Shown here in pieces: positions 23,801 to 64,000 of a DNA stretch of 64,000 nucleotides. The stretch covers positions 1 through 64,000 of the forward strand of contig JASAND010030627.1 of assembly GCA_030248195.1 (NCBI GenBank). Reading direction: 5' to 3'. The stretch comes from Trissonchulus latispiculum. Its lineage: Eukaryota > Nematoda > Enoplea > Enoplida > Ironidae. The notes beneath the pieces are model-generated. The model did no database searches. It was not told the DNA's origin and was given only the letters and a program-made list of their open reading frames with translations. Within the stretch, counting starts at the first letter, position 1. Each line of letters begins with the position of its first letter. The position numbers and the translations under genes are program-made.

Positions 23801-26465
23801 GACAGTCGAGGCAGTTGTTATAGATGTCTCTGTAAACGTTGACTGCATTGTTGTTGGTGTAATTGTTATTGACGCTACAGCCGGCGTCGTAGTTGTGGAT
23901 GTTTTTATAGTTTCTTTAGTTGTTGCCGCGTTAGAGGAAACTGAACTTTGAACAGATGTAGCAGTGGTAGAAGGATTCACTGTTGACGTTGAGAGTTGTG
24001 CGGTTGATGTCGATGTTTCTACAGCGACAGTCGAGGCAGTTGTTATAGATGTTTCTGTAAACGTTGACTGCATTGTTGTTGGTGTAATTATTATTGACGC
24101 TACAGCCGGCATCGTAGTTTTGGATGTTTTTGTAGTTGCTTTAGTTGTTGCCTTGTCAGTGGAACCTGAACTTTGAACAGATGTAGCAGTGGTAGAAAGA
24201 TTCACTGTTGACGTTGAGAGTTGCGCGGTTGATGTCGATGTTTCTACAGCGACAGTCGAGGCAGTTGTTATAGATGTCTCTGTAAACGTTGACTGCATTG
24301 TTGTTGGTGTAATTGTTATTGACGCTACAGCCGGCATCGTAGTTGTGGATATTTTTGTAGTTTCTTTAGGTGTTGCCTGGACAGTGAAACCTTAACTTTG
24401 AACAGATGTAGCAGTGGTAGAAGGATTCACTGTTGACGTTGAGAGTTGTGTGGATGATGTCGATGTTTCTACAGCGACACTCGAGGCAGTTGTTATAGAT
24501 GTCTCTGTAAACGTTGACTGCATTGTTGTTGGCGTAATTGTTATTGACGCTACAGCCGGCATCGTAGTTGTGGATATTTTTGTAATTGCTTTAGTTGTTG
24601 CCTTGTCAGTGGAACCTGAACTTTGAACAGATGTAGCAGTGGTAGAAGGATTCACTGTTGACGTTGAGAGTTGTGTGGATGATGTCGATGTTTCTACAGC
24701 GACAGTTGTTGCCTCGTTAGTGAAAGGTGAACTTTCTGATGAGGTTGCAATGGACGAAGGATTCACTGTTGAAATTGATAGTTGTGTGGATGATATCGAT
24801 GTTTCTACAGCGACACTCGAGGCAGTTGTTATAGATGTCTCTGTAAACGTTGACTGCATTGTTGTTGGCGTAATTGTTATTGACGCTACAGCCGGCATCG
24901 TAGTTGTGGATATTTTTTTAGTTGCTTTAGCTGTTGCCTTGTCAGTGGAACCTGAACTTTGAACAGATGTAGCAGTGGTAGAAGGATTCACTGTTGACGT
25001 TGAGAGTTGTGTGGATGATGTCGATGTTTCTACAGCGACAGTCGAAGCAGTTGTTATAGATGTCTCTGTAAACGTTGACTGAATTGTCGTTGTTTGCGCC
25101 ATGTCCACACCCGTGCTAGTTACAGGGACAGTGGAGGATTTTGTTGGTTCTGAAGAAGCACTTGTTGTTGAGGATGTCGAGTCTATAACAGTTACTTTTT
25201 GTTTGCTTAGTTTTCGCAAGGAAGTTGAGCTGTGTTGAGTTGCGACGTATTTTAGCTGCTACTGGAACGCTTGCATTTTAGAAATAAGCAGAGTATAATT
25301 CATGTTTTGTTGGCTTTGTCCTTGGAGGACTACCTTTCTGCGCAGCTTAGGGAATTTGTCTATAGTGTTTGTGTTTCTGTTCCAAACTTCATATATTTTC
25401 CAAACTTAATATTTTCCTTGACTAGCTTTATTGCGTTGATTCGGGCTAAAATATTCTTGCTTTGATTAGCCTTCTTGAGCTTGTTAATTCTTTCCATAGC
25501 TAGGTTCGCTTGTAGTATCCTGGTCAACACCATATTGCTCGTATACTATGATCAATGCCGTGTTGACTTACCGGCTATGCAGTTGCCGCAGTAAATTAGT
25601 GCTGAAACGACAGAGCTGAAGGCAGGGTGAAACCAAGAGTCCATAATAATTTCCCTTATATTATAGAAGACTTATTATAGAAGATATCTTCTATAATATG
25701 AGGAAATTATGGACTCTTGGTAAAACACCTTCAACGCAAACAAGATAACTCACTCCAACAGCTGCAAAACCGCAATCGTGTGTCTTTTGCTTTGGAGGGA
25801 GGCGGTGGAACAGCATCACAGTCACTCTGGTCCAGATCCTGAGTGTGTCCGCCACACCTGTCGCTGCTGTCCCTGAGTCCAGGAGTGTATGGTGGATCGC
25901 TCCAGGCTGGTTGAAATCCTTTACAGTTGGTGCCAAACCGATCTCGATGAGCTGCGTCCATGGCAGCTTCTAGCTGCGCCGTACTGATCCCAGTTAATCC
26001 TCCTGTATCACAAGGATGGCCAGCCATAGTGTCACAGGCAGCTGTACAGCTTTCGCCCGCCTTGGCAAATATGTAGAGATACTGATCGCCTAAAGCGCCT
26101 GGAATCAAAAAATTTCATGTTCCAGAAATGGATGTAGAAAGAGAGCAGATCATGTCAGTTGTAAGCACAACATTTTATTCGAGAAGAGAATTTGTGCTTA
26201 GGTATTTTTCCAGTAGTATCAAACACCTGTTAATTTATGGTCTAATGCTGGCTAACGTGATCGTCCGAAGATGTAGTGTGGACAATGTTGGACGATAAAG
26301 GATTATTTATTATTATTATTATTTACAATTATTTTACGACATCATGGTCGCGAGTGGACAAGCAGTTCAATAAAAGTGCGATAAATTGTTCCCAATAGAA
26401 ATTAAAGGCAACTTACCGAGACTGCCAAACATAACAATCGAGAATCCACAGAAGCATTTAAGCAT
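15464..26465 (-). CDS. Adhesion-type (class B-like) 7TM receptor with giant mucin stalk, gene 1
   Basis: Ten exons were assembled on splice sites and phase: 26465-26417, 26098-25754, 25149-18896, 18200-17931, 17808-17687, 17392-17293, 17145-16989, 16637-16571, 15996-15832, 15632-15464. The predicted order is signal peptide, 8-Cys domain, about 2080-residue Thr/Ser mucin, 90-residue two-Cys domain, then seven TM helices. TM3 starts with TYCN and loop 2 has CW, the class-B disulphide pair; TM4 has the GLPAI motif. I see no GPS cleavage motif before TM1. Predicted role: plasma-membrane surface receptor with a long O-glycosylated extracellular stalk. Oddities are a TAA inside the mucin exon (24392-24394) and a weak exon-6 donor (GTTTGT). 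The C-terminal tail exon was not found. Confidence 0.75.
17931..18200 (-). CDS. Receptor gene 1, exon 4: juxtamembrane two-Cys domain
   Basis: 270 bp, phase 0 on both sides, from acceptor TGTCAG/GTA to donor AAT/GTAAGC. It encodes VKEYLSTLGF, then AGYILGNITSLDGVLLPP, CKWLRAYLKNGEP, and FPENITNCDLKDTN. There are two cysteines and two N-glycosylation sequons. It sits where adhesion GPCRs normally have the GAIN/GPS module, but the GPS hallmark (CxCxHL(T/S)) is absent here and in the next exon. The gene 2 exon (34524-34793) has the same length and clear similarity. The family is unknown to me. Confidence 0.7.
18896..25149 (-). CDS. Receptor gene 1, exon 3: Thr/Ser mucin of 75-residue repeats
   Basis: One 6.25-kb exon starts at acceptor CTTCAG/AA (25149) and ends at donor ATG/GTAATC (18896). 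Most of it is a tandem array of a 225-bp, 75-residue unit containing ITITPTTMQSTFTET and STVNPSTTATSVQSS, all Thr/Ser-rich and without cysteine. This is typical of a densely O-glycosylated stalk. Roughly the last 500 residues are non-repetitive but still Thr/Ser/Ala-rich. One TAA at 24392-24394 replaces the TCA found in sister units (one base change). The opposite strand is also largely open because the repeats lack stops; those frames are shadows. Confidence 0.75.
19900..25100 (-). repeat. 225-bp coding tandem repeat array with an internal 1.1-kb duplication
   Basis: Units recur every 225 bp across the mucin exon. In addition a block of about 1,122 bp (five units) is duplicated: 21495-21929 recurs almost unchanged at 22617-23051, and the unit at 21942 is paralleled by the unit at 23064. 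This indicates recent unequal exchange. Confidence 0.8.
25633..25719. repeat. Hairpin in intron 2 of receptor gene 1
   Basis: CCAAGAGTCCATAATAATTT...ATTATAGAAG is followed by its near-perfect reverse complement, CTTCTATAATATGAGG...GGACTCTTGG. The stem is over 30 bp with a short AT loop. It is probably a small palindromic MITE. It ends about 35 bp from the exon 2 donor. Confidence 0.6.
25754..26098 (-). CDS. Receptor gene 1, exon 2: N-terminal cysteine-rich domain
   Basis: 345 bp between acceptor TTCCAG and donor A/GTGAGT, phase 1 on both sides, so it is a symmetric exon module. It begins GALGDQYLYIFAKAG and contains ESCTAAC, HPC, TNC, DRC, SDC and a terminal RFCSC, eight cysteines in all. 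The paralogous exon at 50775-51119 has the same length and the same backbone (GQYSYLF, ESCTEAC, ECDAV, RFCSC). The domain is extracellular and disulphide-rich. I do not recognise its family; the terminal RFCSC resembles the end of some invertebrate lectin-like cysteine domains. Confidence 0.7.
26417..26465 (-). CDS. Receptor gene 1, exon 1 (signal peptide)
   Basis: ATG at 26465 begins a 16-codon hydrophobic leader (MLKCFCGFSIVMFGSL) ending at a strong GTAAGT donor in phase 1. The phase matches exon 2, and the same arrangement occurs in gene 2 at 62001-62052. The short cysteine-containing leader is compatible with a signal peptide. Confidence 0.65.
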
Positions 26466-29400
26466 AATTTATGGCTAAGTTCGTGTAAACTGCAAAAGTA
26501 AAAGTGACATTATCCGAACCTGGCTTTTCGAAGTAAGCAAAAGATACGAGGTTTCGCAACACTGTCTTGAGTCATTGTCAACGTTTTGCTAGATCCTGGA
26601 AACAGCAGTAAATACCGGTGATGGGTGATTTTCGAGGTAACTAAAGCTAGCCAACTAAAGTAAAAGACAAAAGGATAGGTCACAGAATTTACTGGATATA
26701 ATCTTTCGAAGAACAGCCCACCGTCAAACCTCACATCTTACAAAATAATATACAAACGAAATATTCTTTATTCGCCCAATTCAATTATAACAAGCAGCCA
26801 ATAAATTGCCAAAACTGACTCCGAATACTAAAACACAGAGATTTCACAACTTTAACAACACACCTGAACTTAGCCTCCGTCTTATGCTAACTGAAATTTC
26901 CAACTAACATCCAAACAATAAAACTGTTAGATAACTTAGACCGGAGGTAAAGGTAAAAGCCGCCGGAGATTTCTCCAACCTCTATCGGAGTCTAGGATGC
27001 CACTGCTTATCCCAAGGTTACTCAGATGTTGAGCCGAGGAGTATCGCTTTGATGACTGCTGAATTGTACACATTGGATTAGAATTCCAGTTTGGACTCAT
27101 CTCACTGTGGCAAAAAATTTTCGTTTACTCCTTTGCCATTTTTCTTACCCCTTGCCCCCGGTATGGCTTGTACCATTCCCGCCTGGGAGGGGAGAGGAAC
27201 CACTGTTACTCTCTGTATTAACCTAACGGCTGCTAATAGCTTCTCCCATGTAAGGTTCATTTTATCTCTGTATTTGACACTTTAAGATAAATCTTCACAA
27301 TGACCCTGCAACACAAACTGAAATTTACATCTAGGCTTGGAGCATGATTTAGTTTTTCAATTATGGTTTTTGTTTGCTTAGCTGCGTTGCTAATAGAATC
27401 CAAGTTTCAATCAACCAAAAAATGAGCTGACATAATCCAGTGAAAGACTGGAAACGTAAGAAAGCGGTCGCCCGGATTGCAAAATTAATTTCAGCTGACT
27501 TTCAAACCAGTCACAGCCAATGCCGGATTCAACTTCATTGTCGTTTGATTTCTAAACCATACAGTAAGAAAAATGGGAGACATTGAACAAGACACAGCAA
27601 CTTCAGTAGTTTTTATGTAAACCTACTATGAGAAATTTGTCTGAATCATTAATGGGCTTGATTTAGTTCTAATGGACAATTTCGCCCCCTTTGCCAATTT
27701 GAATCCAAATAGCGTTACCTAGGTGCATAAAAGATAGTTTGACATCACTGGCAGTCAGTTGTAGAGTTAAGTAACTCTCGAAGGTTATGATGACTGCTAT
27801 TAACGATTAATGGCATCTACAAGTGTTTTTTTTATTCCATAGATGATTGGATATTTAGAAAGTTTAGTGCGAACTGCTAAGCAGATATTGCCTGCAACGT
27901 GCATTTCTGGTTGTTTTGCTTTTGTCTGCAAACATCCTGTTGTTTAGAATCGTTTGTCCCTCTCAAAAACTCCTGCTGCCAAATTAGGCCAAGTTTATGT
28001 CAAATTAGGTTAGGTCTAGGAATGAAGCATTTCTTTTAACACACTGAACGTCAATTAACCTGGTCTATTAAACGTCTAGTCAATTAGCCTATTATAACAA
28101 ATTAGTCTATCAGCTGCAATATTGGAAAGGCCAGGTGCTTAACTGTTATATAAAGGACCAAGGACGCATTAACCCGAGTGCTGTGTGGCAATGCGGGAAA
28201 TGAAACATTTCAGAATTGTAGAAAACATTGGCTGCATATTTAAGCACATATCAGAACAGAACTCCTGCTTTAATTCGATCTATGCTAGCATTTTTCCTTA
28301 AGCTGATTTACTTGTATTAGTGATTTAAGGGGAGGGTCGATTTTGCGGTCAATTTTGACTTTCACCGATGTAGCAGATTTTTAAAATATTTCATTGTCCC
28401 AAAGGTATATTTTAATGAGATTTTAAAACTAAAGACGTCTTGCAGTGGCTGAGTGGTACCTCAACCTTAAAGTTTCATGTATTAAACATAGGAAAATATA
28501 AAATATCAGCGAAAATAAATGACCAAGAAATGGACCCTTAAAGCGGGGGACTTTTTCAGATATCAGGTCTTGATGTGAAATGTTTTGCCGTACACAGGTT
28601 GGATAAGCAGGAGTAACCTGTCAGACGTGTGAAGAATTCTATCCAATAATCAATACTTCACAATCTTATACAGAAAACTATCTTTATTAATTTTTGTTAC
28701 GTTCACGGTTTACAATCATTCCTTACTAACTGTTTGCATTTCTTTTAATCCTTCGGTGATCCTGCACTACAACCAGTATAAAAACCTGGTTCGTAAAAAT
28801 ACAAAACCGAGGTAGTTTTAAAAACGTTAACCAAACAAGTTTTAAACACATTTTAACTTTCATGTTGACTACTTCTGTGGACTGCAAGGTCTGTGAAAGC
28901 TGTGGTGACTGATTGCAGATAGCTAACTATTAGAAAATTAAATTCCAAAATCATGTTTACTGACAACAGCCTTGGCAGCAAGTCACAATGGAGAAATTCA
29001 AAGTCAAAACAAAAACAGATGATCCAATTCCATTAGTTTTGGTATGAAAGAAAAGATCCTTTTGTTCCAATACAGTTGCCATGAGAACATTTGGGTGTCG
29101 CAACGACAAAATGTTTAATCCACTAATGAAATAGTTTGGCCTTACCAGTGGTTTTCAGTGCAACGAGAACTTTCAAGCAATTAGATATAAACTGAACCAA
29201 ATCAGACTAATGTGGTGGCAATGACGCAAAAACTTTTCATGCAAACTCAGTGATGGACGTTTTAAAAATTAATATGCTGATATAAAATGAGATAAGCCTT
29301 TTAATCTTTCTTAGCAACACATTAAACACTGTCCTCACAGGGGGTGATGTTTACTAAACTTTTGATTATATTAAATGTTATTTACTGTTATTCTGTTGAG

Positions 29401-29951
29401 TTTCAACAAGAGTGCGTAATAAAACTCATGGCGACATATGAAGCGCTCTCATTGTTGTTATCAAAGTTGTTTACTAGGCGATAACAAAGCTTCATTTCAG
29501 CTGTACAAAAAGTTGACATTACAAAGCTATAGTGCCCCAGTTACACCACAAACAGATGGAATAGCTTGCTGGCCGCTGACTTGAAGAACGCTCGTGCCTG
29601 AAATAATTGCAAGGAAAAAGCAATCATTTAGAACCAGTAGGTGTTTTCCAGGGTGGGTTACTTCATTAACTTGCATTTGGAAACTAGGTTGTGGACTTCG
29701 TGTTCTGCAGCAATATATACACAAACGGTAATAAACGGCAACATTGGATACCGAGTAGTATATCAGTAATTACTAAATTTTTTCTTCTGTTGCTGCCAGG
29801 GTCACGGCAAGATAAGCCTAATAATATGCTGGGTGATGCCTTATACCTGTGCAATAACAGTGTTACAATTTTTCAAGTTTTGTTTTGAAGCAAAGTTGTA
29901 ATTATTATAGTCCATTAAGCAGTAGCAGTATTTTGTTTCAGTAATACTTGC
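26466..29951. other. Spacer between receptor gene 1 promoter side and gene 2 3' end
   Basis: No protein family seen on either strand. It should contain the gene 1 promoter (just above 26465) and the gene 2 C-terminal exon and 3' UTR. A very short candidate last exon follows TGCTGCAG at 29704, with seven codons to a stop at 29684, but nothing confirms it. Confidence 0.4.
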
Positions 29952-62052
<32,101 letters not shown>

Positions 62053-63244
62053 TCCTACATGTACATTAATTCGGTATATGGCATACCAAAAGCTAGACCC
62101 TCAACAATTACATGTTTGAATTTTTCCTAGGAAGAATCCAGGTTTCATGTTTAATAGATTGTGTCTTCGGGCGCACCAAACACGAAATTGTGTTTTACTC
62201 ATCCATCGCCTCTTCAGCTCAAGATGTACCTAACAATTTCGTAATCTTCAGTTTTTTTCTGGGAGCACAATGAAAGGTTTTTTTCGTGAATTGTAAATGT
62301 TTTGTAACAAAAATACTACATTGAAATGGAGAAGTGTCCTGTATTATAAAGCACACTTTACTATTAAAGCGTAGCTTTTTGAATTAAGCTGATGCTTAAA
62401 ATTATTCTCTGGACAAATGTCCACAAACAAACAACATTGTCCTCATTACTAAACAATCAGTGTTCAATGTAAACCTTAACAATTGCGCGCGAGCAAGTGA
62501 AATGGTCGGCATAGAGCTCAGATTTCGTTCTAGGTAATCTATTTTCAGAGAACGCAAAACCTGAGCACAACCTTATGAGTGAGTATCATTGGATTTTTAT
62601 CCCAGCATAGCAAAAATGAAACTAGATCTTAAAAAAGATTTCAAGTCGTTATTAATGGATGAGCCACCAGTCAACAAACTTAACTACTATAGAATAGTTA
62701 ACCTCCAGCTTAATAAATAATAAACCTTTATAGTTTACTAATGGGAAAATTAATCCAATGAACGGAGTGGAAGATTTTATGCTCTAGTAATAGAGATATT
62801 ATTTAAATCGAATTTTACCATGACTTCAATGATTATTGAATTAAATTCATGCTATTTCACTTTTGAAATTGGATTCGATGTATTAATTGAATTCTGTATT
62901 GTGCTGTATTCTAATATAGGTCTATTGTACAAATAGTAAAGTGGCTTTTATGTTTTGAGGAACGTCGTTGAAAACCTAAAACCTTAATTTCAGTGATGGA
63001 AAATTTGTCAATCCGACACAAACTTAAAATATCTTCCTGATCAAAGATACATTCAAATGGAATAGGACCAGATCAAGTGTTTCCTATGCCATCTCAATAG
63101 CAATGCTACATACAAACAAACTCAATGACATAATGAATCGAATTTGGCGATAGTTAAAGTCTGCGTGTACCTACGTCGATCGAGCAACTATAAATATTGA
63201 CGTCATAAAAGGCAAAAATGGTCAATAGAATTCTCCTTGGATTC
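62053..63244. promoter_or_regulatory. Probable 5' flank/promoter region of receptor gene 2
   Basis: Upstream of the signal-peptide ATG at 62052. AT-rich, no coding potential. I cannot identify a TATA box or transcription start with confidence; the assignment is positional only. Confidence 0.25.
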
Positions 63245-63972
63245 TGTCTCACTTCCCAAAAAAGCAGTATCACTTCCCAACCTAGCAATCTCACTTCCCA
63301 ACCAAGCAGTATCTTCCCAACCTTACATTCTCAGTTCCCAACCGCTTATGCAGTACATCTAACTACAGTAATCTGAAACTGTAAACTAAAACAAAACTGC
63401 AATTTCTCAGGTCATATGTTACATTAATTCGACAAATACAATGTTTACTGAATATGAAGACAACATTACTACTTTATGTATTAAACGGTAACAGATTTTT
63501 AACTTTTCTGAATTTTTTACAGAAATATGAAACAAATCACATGTTGCACAAAATCTAAAAAAGCTATATTTCATTATCAAGCAATTGCGCATAAGCTGCG
63601 TGTGGTTGGACAGAAAACGGTTCCAAACTGGCAGGACAAAATCAGGCTGCAGTAGGGAACTTAGAAGAAACTCCGAAATCAACAAGGCCAAACTGGGCCA
63701 TAACTCTAACTGTAAGTGACACAACCTTATTAGTGTGTATTGATATGCAGTAAAGTATATATACTTGTATTCAGTAAACTATTTCATTGGTTAGATTAAT
63801 GTAACATGTGACCTCAGAATCTGTGCACGTGATCTGAAAATCAATTTTACTTTTACTTACGGGGTCAGATACTGTAGTTTCGGGCATTTCAAAAATCGTT
63901 GGGAAGTGAGACTGTTAGGTTGGGAAGTGAGACTGTAAGGTTGGGAATTGGACAGGTTGGGAAGTGGGAATC
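63245..63972. mobile_element. Short-repeat-tipped inverted-repeat element
   Basis: The left end holds about five copies of CTCACTTCCCAAC-like words (63245-63345). The right end holds about four inverted copies, GTTGGGAAGTGAGACTGT (63897-63972). The 550-bp core has no recognisable protein; a 101-codon minus-strand frame there is unsupported. Design is like the other satellite-tipped elements in the window. Exact termini are unclear. Confidence 0.55.
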
Positions 63973-64000
63973 AACCTTTCCGTGTATGTATGTGATAGAG

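Noticed and set aside
29684..29704. Seven-codon last exon for receptor gene 2
   Set aside because: Acceptor TGCTGCAG is good and the phase fits, but such a short open tail cannot be told from chance, and gene 1 gives no matching exon.
63419..63724. 101-codon minus frame with hydrophobic N-terminus
   Set aside because: Lies inside the core of a repeat-tipped element, AT-rich, no motif, no splice context.

Overview
This is eukaryotic, AT-rich animal DNA, most likely from a marine or early-branching invertebrate. The grounds are GT-AG introns, class-B/adhesion-like seven-transmembrane receptors with mucin stalks, Ty3/gypsy retroelements, many hAT-type MITEs and tRNA-derived sequences. I cannot name the phylum from sequence alone. 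Nearly all gene content reads on the minus strand. I rebuilt the genes by eye from splice sites, reading phase and comparison of the two paralogues.

Layout. Positions 2396-8270 hold three exons of a probable SnoaL/NTF2-like (DUF4440-type) protein, with a foldback element and hAT MITEs inside an intron. Positions 9.8-14 kb are intergenic and carry two more hAT MITEs with clear 8-bp target duplications. Two paralogous receptor genes follow. Gene 1 has exons from 26465 down to 15464. Gene 2 has exons from 62052 down to 29952. Both have ten recognisable exons in the same order and phase: signal peptide; a 345-bp cysteine-rich exon; one giant Thr/Ser mucin exon; a 270-bp exon coding for an unrecognised two-cysteine domain; then 122, 100, 157, 67, 165 and 169 bp exons for the 7TM core. 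Exons 2 and 4-10 have identical lengths in the two genes. The mucin exons differ: gene 1 has 225-bp repeats, while gene 2 has low-complexity Thr/Ala including about 103 consecutive Thr codons. Each gene carries one in-frame stop inside otherwise intact exons.

Gene 2 is full of transposons. The 38.8-50.8 kb intron holds an inverted-repeat element with a Ty3/gypsy-like element inside it. That gypsy element encodes, 5' to 3', a membrane glycoprotein-like region, an aspartic protease and a truncated reverse transcriptase, and a hAT MITE sits in one of its LTRs. Intron 1 (51-62 kb) holds a 4.6-kb inverted-repeat DNA element. It has Polinton-like termini (AG...CT, apparent 6-bp target duplication), two unrecognised ORFs and a 44-bp minisatellite in its arms. 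A second, nearly complete Ty3/gypsy element is inserted in its right arm; its Gag ORF begins with a 2A-like motif.

A recurring theme is non-autonomous elements whose ends are arrays of very short repeats (GGGTCACC, GGCCCGG, CAGTAGTT, GAAACT, CACTTCCCAAC types).
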